From assembly GCF_012396125.1 (NCBI RefSeq), contig NZ_JAAXOX010000002.1, positions 62,001 through 126,000 of the forward strand: 64,000 bases of DNA. The letters are read 5' to 3'. The notes beneath the pieces are model-generated. The model saw only the letters and a list, made by a program, of their open reading frames with translations. It made no database searches and was not told the origin of the DNA. This document shows, piece after piece, positions 57,142 to 64,000 of the stretch. The translations under genes were made by a program, and so were the position numbers. How positions within the stretch are numbered: the stretch's first letter is position 1; every line of letters starts with the position of its first letter. This stretch comes from Cellulomonas denverensis (GTDB lineage: Bacteria; Actinomycetota; Actinomycetes; Actinomycetales; Cellulomonadaceae).

Positions 57142-59286
57142 GTGAGTGAGCAGCCCCGGGAACAACCCCGGGTGGAGCAGCCGACCCTCGCCGGGCTGTC
57201 CGTGCCGCGCACCCGCCGCCGTCCGCGGGCCCGGGACGTCGAGGTCGAGCCCGCCGCCGAGCTGCCGGTGGCGCGGGTGGCGGTGGAGCTCTCACCCGCG
57301 CACCTGGACCGCAGCTTCGAGTACCTGGTGCCGGCCACGCTGGACGCCAAGGCGGTGCCCGGCGCCCGGGTGAAGGTCCGGTTCGGTGGCCAGGACGTCG
57401 ACGGCTACCTCATCGAGCGGGTCGCCGAGCCCGAGCACGACGGCGCCCTGGTGCCGCTGCGCCGGGTGGTGTCCGCCGAGCCGGTGCTCACCCCGGCGGT
57501 GGCCGCACTGTCCCGGGCGGTCGCCGACCACTACGCGGGCACCCTGCCCGACGTGCTCCGGCTGGCGATCCCGCCCCGGCACGCCCGCACCGAGGGGGAG
57601 GTCCCGGCGGCGGGGACGGAGCCCGCCGGCGCCCCGCCCCAGCTGTCCGCGCGGGCCTGGACGCCCTACCGCGGTGGCCCGGCCTTCCTCAGCCATCTGT
57701 CCGCCGGGGGGTCGCCGCGCGCGGCCTGGGTCGCCCTGCCCGGACCTGCCGGTGAGCGCTGGCCGGACGCCGTCGCCGAGGCCGTGGCGGCGACGCTGGT
57801 CGGCGGACGGGGCGCGCTGGTGGTGGTGCCGGACGCCCGGGACGTCGACCGGGTGTGCGCCGCGCTGGTCGAGGCGGGCATCCCGGCCTGGGAGCCCGGT
57901 CAGCCGGACAGCAGCCATGTCCGGCTGATGGCCGACGAGGGCCCGTCCCGCCGGTACCGCGCGTTCCTTGCGGTGCTGCGCGGACTGGCCCGGGTGGTGG
58001 TCGGCACCCGGGCGGCGGCCTTCGCCCCGGTGCGGGACCTCGGGCTGGCGGTCTGCTGGGACGACGGCGACGATCTGCACGCCGAACCGCGAGCGCCCTA
58101 CCCGCACGTGCGTGAGGTGCTGGCCCTGCGCGCCGAGCTGGAGGACACCGGCTTGCTGCTGGCCGCCCACGCCCGCTCGGTGGAGACCCAGGCGCTGGTC
58201 GCCTCCGGCTGGGTCCGCGAGGTCGCGGCCGACCGGGCCGAGGTCCGGCGCCGCACTCCGCGGGTCCGGGCGCTGACCAGTGTGGAACTCGCCCGTGAGG
58301 GCCCCGCCGCTGCGGCCCGGCTGCCCGGGCCGGCCTGGCGCACGATCCGCGAGCGCCTGGCCGACGGTCCGGTGCTGGTGCAGGTCCCGCGCGCCGGGTA
58401 CCTGCCCGCGGTGGCCTGCGCCCGCTGCCGGGCGATCGCCCGGTGCACCGCCTGCCACGGCCCGCTGCAACTCGGCTCGGCGCAGGCGACCGCGCAGTGC
58501 GGGTGGTGCGGCCGGCTGGCGACCGACTGGCGGTGCGACGCCTGCGGGCACGGGGCGTTCCGCTCGGTGTCGGTGGGGTCGGACCGGACCGCGGAGGAGT
58601 TGGGCCGGGCGTTCCCGGGGGTGACCGTGCGGACCTCCGGCGCGCGCTCGGCCACCGGCGTGCTCGCCGAGGTGCCGGACCGCCCCGCGCTGGTGGTGTG
58701 CACCATCGGGGCCGAGCCGGTCGCGGTCGGCGGGTACGCGGCCGCCGTGCTGTTGGACGCCGGGGTGAGCACCGGGTCGACCTCGCTGCGCGCCACCGAG
58801 GAGGCGCTGCGCCGGTGGCTGGCCGCGGCGGCGCTGGTCCGCAGCGGGGGCGACGGCGGGCAGGTGCTGCTGGTCGGCGACGGTGCGGAGCGGCCCACCC
58901 AGGCGCTGGTGCGCTGGGACCCGGCCGGTCTGGCCGAGCGGGAACTGGCCGAGCGGGCCGAGGTCGGGCTGCCGCCGGCGGTCCGGGTGGCGGAGCTGGT
59001 CGGCGAGCGGGGGGCGGTGCGCCAGGTGCTCGACCGGGTGCCGCTGCCCGCCGGTGGTGACGTGCTCGGACCGGTGCCGGTGCAGGAGCCGGAACCCGCC
59101 GCCGGTCCGGTGCAGCTCACCCTGGCCGGTTCGGAGGACGAGGTGGTGGTCCGCGCGCTGGTCCGGGTACCGGTCACGGCCGGCCGGGAGCTGGCCCGGG
59201 CCCTGGGGGCGTCCTTGGCGGTGCGCAGTGCGCGGCGTGAACCCGGCGGTGTCCGGGTCCGGCTCGATCCACGGGAGATGCTGTGA
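57142..59286 (+). CDS. priA: Actinobacterial PriA-like primosomal protein without helicase motifs
   Basis: 714 residues from GTG. The N-terminal 3'-DNA-binding domain is conserved (FEYLVPATLDAKAVPGARVKVRF). The zinc region is intact, with eight cysteines (CARC, CTAC, CGWC and CDAC) near residues 420-475. The ATPase motifs are eroded: no Walker A lysine loop is present (GPAGERWPDA at its expected place), and DEAH is replaced by CWDDGDD. This is the known actinobacterial form, which is unlikely to unwind DNA but may still load the replisome. The stop overlaps the HAD gene (GTGA). Confidence 0.9.
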   Translation: MSEQPREQPRVEQPTLAGLSVPRTRRRPRARDVEVEPAAELPVARVAVELSPAHLDRSFEYLVPATLDAKAVPGARVKVRFGGQDVDGYLIERVAEPEHDGALVPLRRVVSAEPVLTPAVAALSRAVADHYAGTLPDVLRLAIPPRHARTEGEVPAAGTEPAGAPPQLSARAWTPYRGGPAFLSHLSAGGSPRAAWVALPGPAGERWPDAVAEAVAATLVGGRGALVVVPDARDVDRVCAALVEAGIPAWEPGQPDSSHVRLMADEGPSRRYRAFLAVLRGLARVVVGTRAAAFAPVRDLGLAVCWDDGDDLHAEPRAPYPHVREVLALRAELEDTGLLLAAHARSVETQALVASGWVREVAADRAEVRRRTPRVRALTSVELAREGPAAAARLPGPAWRTIRERLADGPVLVQVPRAGYLPAVACARCRAIARCTACHGPLQLGSAQATAQCGWCGRLATDWRCDACGHGAFRSVSVGSDRTAEELGRAFPGVTVRTSGARSATGVLAEVPDRPALVVCTIGAEPVAVGGYAAAVLLDAGVSTGSTSLRATEEALRRWLAAAALVRSGGDGGQVLLVGDGAERPTQALVRWDPAGLAERELAERAEVGLPPAVRVAELVGERGAVRQVLDRVPLPAGGDVLGPVPVQEPEPAAGPVQLTLAGSEDEVVVRALVRVPVTAGRELARALGASLAVRSARREPGGVRVRLDPREML

Positions 59287-59882
59287 CGGCGGTGGTCTTC
59301 GACCTCGGCAACGTGCTGGTCGGCTGGGACGCCCGGGCCGCGTTCGCCGGGCACTACCCCGAGGCGCAGGTGTCGGCGTTCTTCGAGGCGGTCGACTTCC
59401 CGGCGCTGAACCTGGCGCAGGATGCCGGACGGCCGTGGTCGGTGGCCCGCGACACGATCGCCGACCCGGCGCACCGGGCGATGCTCGATCACTACCTGGC
59501 GCACTTTGACGCCGCGCTGACCGGGCCGGTGCCGGGATCGGCGCAGATCGTGACCGAGTTGGTCGACGCCGGGGTGCCGGTCTTCGGGCTGACCAACTGG
59601 TCGGCGGAGACGTACCACCACGCGGTGCCCGCCGCGCCGGCGATCGGGCTGCTCGCCGACGTGCTGGTGTCCGGCAGGGAGGGACTGGTGAAGCCGGATC
59701 CGCGGATCTTCCGGCTGGCGGCGGAGCGGTTCGGCGTGGACCCGGCCGGGACGGTGTTCGTGGACGACAGCCCGGCGAACGTGGCGGCTGCGAGCGCGCA
59801 GGGGTTCGACGGGCTGCTGTTCACCGGGGCGAGGGACCTGCGGGCGGCGCTGGTGCAACGGGGCGTGCTGCCGCGGCGGTGA
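59283..59882 (+). CDS. HAD-superfamily hydrolase (subfamily IA)
   Basis: 199 residues from GTG. Motif I is VVFDLGNVLVGWD, motif II is FGLTNWS, motif III KPDPRIF has the Lys, and motif IV is FVDDSPANVAAA. The FDLGNVL form is typical of the YihX-like branch, where Asn takes the place of the second Asp-containing position. It is a small-molecule phosphatase of unknown substrate. It is coupled to priA by a four-base overlap. A tandem repeat begins within its stop codon. Confidence 0.88.
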   Translation: MTAVVFDLGNVLVGWDARAAFAGHYPEAQVSAFFEAVDFPALNLAQDAGRPWSVARDTIADPAHRAMLDHYLAHFDAALTGPVPGSAQIVTELVDAGVPVFGLTNWSAETYHHAVPAAPAIGLLADVLVSGREGLVKPDPRIFRLAAERFGVDPAGTVFVDDSPANVAAASAQGFDGLLFTGARDLRAALVQRGVLPRR

Positions 59883-59984
59883 GCCGGGTCGACCGGGCCG
59901 CAGTGTGGGGCTGGGCGGGCTGCGGGGGCGGCGAGCCGGGTGGACCGGGCCGCAGTGTGGGGCCGGCCGGGTTGCGGGGGCGGT
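59881..59984. repeat. Two tandem 52-bp GC-rich repeats
   Basis: Copies at 59881-59932 and 59933-59984 differ at five positions. Each contains GACCGGGCCGCAGTGTGGGG or its one-base variant. They begin within the HAD stop codon and carry no obvious reading frame of their own. Together with the inverted repeat at 60064-60130 they fill most of the 321-base gap before fmt. Confidence 0.85.
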
Positions 59985-60063
59985 CGACGGTCGGGCGTGG
60001 CTGGGCGCCGTGCGGCGCCGGCCGGGGAGATGTGCGGCCTCGCCATGCTGCGCGCGCGTCATC

Positions 60064-60130
60064 CACGCCGAGAGTGCACGAATGCAGCTCTCCCAGCTCT
60101 GGAGGCGTGCATTCGTGCACTCTCGGCGTG
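60064..60130. repeat. Perfect 23-bp inverted repeat (REP-like or terminator)
   Basis: Arms at 60064-60086 and 60108-60130 are exact complements, with a 21-base spacer. Each arm also includes the near-palindrome TGCACGAATGCA. It sits between HAD and fmt. The symmetry is longer than a usual terminator stem, and no T run follows. No second copy was noticed in the window. Confidence 0.85.
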
Positions 60131-60191
60131 CGCGTGGGCCGGGAAGCCCGGGTGGCGCTGCGCTCCGGTCACGCCGGGGCTCGGTCCGCCC

Positions 60192-60203
60192 TAGGATCGA
60201 CCG
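60192..60203 (+). promoter_or_regulatory. -10 box of a probable leaderless fmt promoter
   Basis: TAGGAT at 60192-60197, six bases, then the GTG at 60204. Confidence 0.55.
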
Positions 60204-61196
60204 GTGCGCCTGATCTTCGCCGGAACGCCCGCGGTGGCGCTCCCGTCCCTGGAAGCCCTGCTCGCCTCGCGGCACGAGGTGGTCGCCGTGCTGACCCGCC
60301 CGGCTGCCCGTGCCGGACGGGGCCGGTCGCTGCGACCGAGCCCGGTGGCCGAGCGCGCCGCCGCGGAGGGGATCGAGGTGCTCACCCCGGTCAGCCCGCG
60401 GGACCTGGACTTCCAGGCCCGGCTGCGCGAGCTCGCACCGGATGCGGTGCCGGTGGTGGCCTATGGCGCACTGGTGCCGGCCGAGTTGCTGGACCTGCCG
60501 ACCCACGGCTGGATCAACCTGCATTTCTCGGTGCTGCCGGCCTGGCGTGGGGCGGCGCCGGTGCAGCACGCCGTGATGGCCGGGGACGAGGTCACCGGAG
60601 CCAGCACCTTCCTGCTGGAGAAGGGCCTGGACACCGGGCCGGTGTTCGGCACCCTGACCGAGACGATCCGGCCCCGGGATACCGCGGGCGATCTGCTCGG
60701 GCGGTTGTCGGTGGCCGGCGCCGAGCTGCTGGTGCGCACCCTGGACGCGCTGGAGGAGGGCATCCTCACCCCGGTGCCGCAGCCGGGTGACGGGATCAGC
60801 CTGGCGCCGAGCCTGTCGGTCGAGGACGCCCGGGTGCGCTGGACCCATCCGGCGCAGGCGGTGGACCGGCGGATCCGCGGCTGCACCCCGGCCCCCGGGG
60901 CGTGGACCAGCCTGCCGGACGGCACCCGGCTCGGGCTCGGACCGGTCACCCCGGTGCCGGAGGTCACCGATCTGGCCCCGGGCGAGCTGCAGGCCGGGCG
61001 CAAGGAGGTGCTGGTCGGCACCGCCAGCCACGCGGTCCGGCTCGGGGAGGTGCGGCCGGCGGGCAAGAAGGCGATGAACGCGGCGGACTGGGCGCGCGGT
61101 GCCCGGCTGCCGGAGTCGGTGCTGCTCGGGGCGGCGGAGAACGCCGACGGTGCCGCCGGTTCCGGTGAGGCGGCGGGCGTGGAGGCCCAGGCGTGA
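60204..61196 (+). CDS. fmt: Methionyl-tRNA formyltransferase
   Basis: 330 residues from GTG. The formyl-folate core has [34 protein letters not shown] (with the catalytic Asn and His) and [11 protein letters not shown]. The C-terminal OB-fold domain carries [20 protein letters not shown]. It formylates initiator Met-tRNA. No def gene is adjacent. A short Gly/Ala tail ends the protein, and the stop overlaps the rsmB start (GTGA). Confidence 0.95.
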   Translation: MRLIFAGTPAVALPSLEALLASRHEVVAVLTRPAARAGRGRSLRPSPVAERAAAEGIEVLTPVSPRDLDFQARLRELAPDAVPVVAYGALVPAELLDLPTHGWINLHFSVLPAWRGAAPVQHAVMAGDEVTGASTFLLEKGLDTGPVFGTLTETIRPRDTAGDLLGRLSVAGAELLVRTLDALEEGILTPVPQPGDGISLAPSLSVEDARVRWTHPAQAVDRRIRGCTPAPGAWTSLPDGTRLGLGPVTPVPEVTDLAPGELQAGRKEVLVGTASHAVRLGEVRPAGKKAMNAADWARGARLPESVLLGAAENADGAAGSGEAAGVEAQA

Positions 61197-62860
61197 GCGG
61201 TGCGAGCGGCCGGGACGGACGCTCGGGTGGGCGTGGCCCTGGGCACGGGTCGGGCGCGCAGGGCGACGGTGGTCGTGCCGGGCGCTCAGGTGGGCGCGGC
61301 ACGGGCGGCGGGAACGGTTCGGGCACGCGGGGCGGCGGGAACGGTTCGGGCACGCGGGGCGACGGCACCGGGCGTCCGGGCGCGGGCCGGCAGGAGCGGG
61401 GCGCGTCGGGTGGCCGTCGTGGGCCTCGCCAGTACACCGCCGCCGCGCCCTCGCAGCGCCGCCGGAGCACCGACCCGGCCCGGGCCGCCGCCTTCGACGT
61501 GCTGCGGACGGTGGAGGACTCGGACGCCTACGCCAACCTGATCCTGCCGCCGCTGCTGCGCGAGCGCGGGATCACCGGCCGGGACGCAGGTTTCGCCACC
61601 GAACTGGCCTACGGCACCCTGCGGCTGCGTGGACGCTACGACGCGGTGATCGAGCAGGCCGCGGGCCGCGCCGTGACCGCCATCGACCCGCCGGTGCTGG
61701 ACGCGCTGCGGTTGGGCGCGCACCAGGTGCTCGGGATGCGGGTGCCACCGCACGCGGCCGCCTCGGAGACGGTGGGCCTGGTGCGGGAGCGGTCCGGTGC
61801 GGGGGCGGCCCAGTTCGCCAACGCGGTGATGCGCCGGATCACCGAGCGCGGGCTGGACGAGTGGCTGGAGCTGATCGCCGACGCCGCCGGGCCGGAGCAG
61901 GTGGACCGGCTGTCGGTGACCGAGTCGCACCCGGCCTGGGTGACCCGGGCGCTGCGTGAGGCGCTGCTCGGGCACGGCCGCTCGGCCGACGAACTGCCCG
62001 CCCTGCTGGCCGCCGACAACGCGGCGCCGCGAGTGTCGCTGGTCGCCCGGCCGGGCCTGGCGGAGCGGGAGGAGCTGCTGGCCCAGGCCGGATCGGGGGC
62101 GGAGCCGGGCCGGTGGGCGCCGACCGCGGTCACCCTGGCCGGCGGCGATCCGGCGGGGCTGCGGCTGATCCGCTCCGGCCGGGCGGGGGTGCAGGACGAG
62201 GGCAGTCAGCTGGTCGCCCTGGCCCTGGCGGAGGCCGAGCTGGACGGCCCGGACGGCCGCTGGTTGGACCTGTGCGCCGGTCCGGGCGGCAAGGCGGCGC
62301 TGCTGGCGTCGATCGCGGCCACCCGGGACGCCCGGCTGGTCGCCAACGAGGTGCAGCCGCACCGGGCGCGGTTGGTCCGCCAGGCGCTGGCCGCGGTGCC
62401 GGACGGTGCGGTCGAGGAGGTGCGCACCGGCGACGGACGCGACATCGGCGCGAACGAGCCCGGGGCCTACGACCGGGTGCTGCTGGACGCGCCGTGCACC
62501 GGGCTGGGTGCGCTGCGCCGCCGCCCGGAGTCGCGCTGGCGGCGGACCCCGGCGGATCTGGCGGCGCTGACCGCGTTGCAGCGTGAGCTGCTGGCCAGCG
62601 CGTTGCGGGCGGTCCGGGTCGGCGGCGTGGTCGGGTATGTCACCTGCTCGCCGGTGCTGGCCGAGACCACGCTGGCGGTGCTGGACGCGGTGCGGGCGGC
62701 CCGCAAGGCGGGAATCGAGACCGAGACCCTGGACGCCCCGGCCGTGCTGCACTGGATCGCCCCGGACCTGGACCTGCCGCCGCGACCGGACGCCCAGCTC
62801 TGGCCGCACGTGCACGGCACGGACGCGATGCACCTGACCCTGCTGCGCCGGCTGACCTGA
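61193..62860 (+). CDS. rsmB: 16S rRNA m5C967 methyltransferase RsmB with Gly/Arg-rich N-terminal tail
   Basis: 555 residues. The first 85 or so residues are a low-complexity Gly/Arg/Ser region, including the repeat GGNGSGTRG encoded twice in tandem near 61311-61363. The NusB-like RNA-binding domain follows ([31 protein letters not shown]), then the methyltransferase: SAM loop [32 protein letters not shown] (Cys) and [12 protein letters not shown] (catalytic Cys). It methylates C967 in 16S rRNA. It forms a coupled pair with fmt, as in many bacteria. Confidence 0.94.
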   Translation: MSGASGRDGRSGGRGPGHGSGAQGDGGRAGRSGGRGTGGGNGSGTRGGGNGSGTRGDGTGRPGAGRQERGASGGRRGPRQYTAAAPSQRRRSTDPARAAAFDVLRTVEDSDAYANLILPPLLRERGITGRDAGFATELAYGTLRLRGRYDAVIEQAAGRAVTAIDPPVLDALRLGAHQVLGMRVPPHAAASETVGLVRERSGAGAAQFANAVMRRITERGLDEWLELIADAAGPEQVDRLSVTESHPAWVTRALREALLGHGRSADELPALLAADNAAPRVSLVARPGLAEREELLAQAGSGAEPGRWAPTAVTLAGGDPAGLRLIRSGRAGVQDEGSQLVALALAEAELDGPDGRWLDLCAGPGGKAALLASIAATRDARLVANEVQPHRARLVRQALAAVPDGAVEEVRTGDGRDIGANEPGAYDRVLLDAPCTGLGALRRRPESRWRRTPADLAALTALQRELLASALRAVRVGGVVGYVTCSPVLAETTLAVLDAVRAARKAGIETETLDAPAVLHWIAPDLDLPPRPDAQLWPHVHGTDAMHLTLLRRLT

Positions 62861-62881
62861 GCGGGTCCGGGGGCGGCTCGC

Positions 62882-62893
62882 TACCCTGAACGG
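62882..62893 (+). promoter_or_regulatory. -10 box of a probable leaderless rpe promoter
   Basis: TACCCT at 62882-62887, six bases, then the GTG at 62894. Confidence 0.55.
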
Positions 62894-63562
62894 GTGCGCG
62901 CTCTGATCAGCCCCAGCATCCTGTCCGCCGACTTCACCAACCTCGAGCGGGACCTGCACCGGATCGCCCGTGCGGACTACGCGCACGTGGACGTGATGGA
63001 CAACCACTTCGTGCCGAACCTGACCATCGGGCTGCCGGTGGTCAAGCGGATCGCCGAGGTGTCGCCGGTGCCGATCGACGTGCACCTGATGATCGAGGAC
63101 GCTGACCGGTGGGCGATCGAGTACGCCCAGGCCGGTGCCGCGTCGGTCACCTTCCACGCCGAGGCCGCCCAGGCGCCGGTGAAGCTGGCCCGGGAACTGC
63201 GGGCCGCCGGGGTGCGGGCGTCGATCGCGCTGCGGCCGGCCACCCCGGTGGAGCCGCTGCTGGACCTGCTGGACGAGTTCGACATGGTGCTGGTGATGAC
63301 TGTCGAGCCCGGCTTCGGCGGCCAGAAGTTCATCGACGGGACGCTGCCCAAGGTCCGGCGCCTGCGGTCGGCGATCGAGGAGCGGGGCCTGGACACCTGG
63401 ATCCAGGTGGACGGTGGGGTCTCCCGGTCCACGGTGGCCACGGTGGCGGCGGCGGGGGCGAACATGCTGGTCGCCGGCTCGGCGGTGTACGGCGCCGACG
63501 ACATCGCGGCCGAGATTGACACCCTGCGGTCGATGGCCGACGAGGCGCTGTCCGCGCGCTGA
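62894..63562 (+). CDS. rpe: Ribulose-phosphate 3-epimerase
   Basis: 222 residues from GTG. TIM-barrel signatures: [35 protein letters not shown] (metal Asp and His), [24 protein letters not shown] and [11 protein letters not shown]. It interconverts ribulose- and xylulose-5-phosphate. MDN for the more common MDG is frequent in actinobacteria. The rib operon follows after its FMN riboswitch. Confidence 0.96.
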   Translation: MRALISPSILSADFTNLERDLHRIARADYAHVDVMDNHFVPNLTIGLPVVKRIAEVSPVPIDVHLMIEDADRWAIEYAQAGAASVTFHAEAAQAPVKLARELRAAGVRASIALRPATPVEPLLDLLDEFDMVLVMTVEPGFGGQKFIDGTLPKVRRLRSAIEERGLDTWIQVDGGVSRSTVATVAAAGANMLVAGSAVYGADDIAAEIDTLRSMADEALSAR

Positions 63563-63624
63563 GCGGCCGGATGTACCGTCCGGAACAGACCGTGTGGCAC
63601 CATGGTGCCCAGATCGAACAGCAC

Positions 63625-63757
63625 GTGCTCCGGGGTCGGTGAAATTCCGAGCCGGCGGTGATAGTCCGCGACCCGCGGCGGTCCGAGGCAACTCGGGACG
63701 GCGCGGTTGATCCGGTGGAATTCCGGGACCGACGGTCAAAGTCCGGATGGGAGGAGT
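63625..63757 (+). promoter_or_regulatory. FMN riboswitch (RFN element)
   Basis: The conserved RFN blocks appear in order: GGGGTCGGTGAAATTCCGAG (63633-63651 region), CCGGCGGTGATAGTCCGCGA, GATCCGGTGGAATTCCGG, GACCGACGGTCAAAGTCC, then GGATGGGAGGAG. FMN binding reduces expression of riboflavin genes; ribD follows directly. Confidence 0.95.
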
Positions 63758-63761
63758 CGTG

Positions 63762-63791
63762 CCGGTGCGCACCCCTCGGGGTGCGTGCCGG
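63762..63791 (+). terminator. Expression-platform hairpin after the FMN riboswitch
   Basis: A 14-bp stem (63762-63775 and 63778-63791) with two G-U pairs. It lies five bases after the aptamer and 65 bases before ribD. It is a plausible terminator stem; it is too far from the start to sequester the ribosome-binding site directly. Confidence 0.6.
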
Positions 63792-63856
63792 GGCTGCGCA
63801 CACCCACGTGCGCCCGCCCGTGCACCCCGGAGCGCCGACGACCGGGGAAGGCGCAG

Positions 63857-64000
63857 ATGGGCATCCACACCGACGACGACGCGATGGCGCGCGCCCTGGA
63901 GCTGGCGCGGCGCGGACCGGTCGCCGGGCCCAATCCGCGGGTCGGCTGCGTGCTGCTGTCCGGGGACCGGGTGATCGGCGAGGGCTGGCACCGTGGCGCG
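63857..64000 (+). CDS. ribD: Riboflavin biosynthesis protein RibD (deaminase/reductase), 5' part
   Basis: The first 48 codons only; the gene runs off the window. The visible part is the CMP/dCMP-deaminase-type N-terminus: DDAMARALELARRGPVAGPN, then NPRVGCVLLSGDRVIGEGWH, whose final His starts the zinc-binding HxE site. RibD deaminates and then reduces the pyrimidine intermediate made from GTP. The ATG follows GGGGAAGG. It is the first gene after the FMN riboswitch. Confidence 0.93.
   Translation, partial: MGIHTDDDAMARALELARRGPVAGPNPRVGCVLLSGDRVIGEGWHRGA

Noticed and set aside
59881-60130. CRISPR array
   Set aside because: Two adjacent 52-bp repeats without spacers and one inverted repeat do not form an array; no cas genes are present.

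Overview
The window is 64 kb of GC-rich DNA (about 70% or more in most genes) from the chromosome of an actinobacterium. Gene content and order (relA, DUF349, cyclophilin, metallo-hydrolase, hisS, aspS, rarA, rpsD, alaS, ruvX, mltG, aroE; then aroC-aroK-aroB-efp-nusB; then the pyrimidine operon, mIHF, gmk, rpoZ, coaBC, metK, priA, fmt, rsmB, rpe, rib) fit the order Micrococcales, probably near Cellulomonadaceae. That placement is inferred from gene order and family features (mIHF, actinobacterial PriA, PyrR leader, mycobacterial-type SOS box), not from a search.

Layout. 1-9669: the 3' end of relA, an orphan AbiEi-like gene, DUF349 and cyclophilin genes, metallo-hydrolase, hisS, tspO, an SOS-box-controlled radical SAM gene and aspS. 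9666-12170: a GNAT gene with no ordinary start codon, then a lower-GC island with one AAA+ ATPase gene. 12170-22958: an MMPL exporter, rarA, a GNAT gene, rpsD, two small membrane-protein genes, alaS, ruvX, mltG. 22955-24974: aroE and a second mltG. 25075-38169: a complete monoderm type IV pilus locus (pilB, pilT, pilC, pilin, three large minor pilins, pilD, pilM, pilN, pilO) lying between aroE and aroC. 38260-41094: aroC, aroK, aroB. 41115-42328: a two-gene SatD-like locus with paired palindromic operators. 42436-43417: efp and nusB. 43535-44086: a DUF3800-like gene on the minus strand. 44205-53038: a PyrR-regulated operon pyrR-pyrB-pyrC-PH-like protein-carA-carB-pyrF whose genes all overlap. 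53324-57075: mIHF, gmk, rpoZ, coaBC, metK. 57142-63562: priA, HAD phosphatase, fmt, rsmB, rpe. 63625-64000: an FMN riboswitch and the 5' end of ribD.

Functionally this is mostly housekeeping: translation (four tRNA-related enzymes, EF-P, S4), de novo UMP synthesis, the shikimate trunk pathway, and cell-wall chain-length control by MltG. The accessory content is the pilus locus, the low-GC ATPase island, and a few small regulatory loci. A recurring architecture is a TAnnnT -10 box placed 6-7 bases before the start codon, which predicts leaderless mRNAs for at least six genes.
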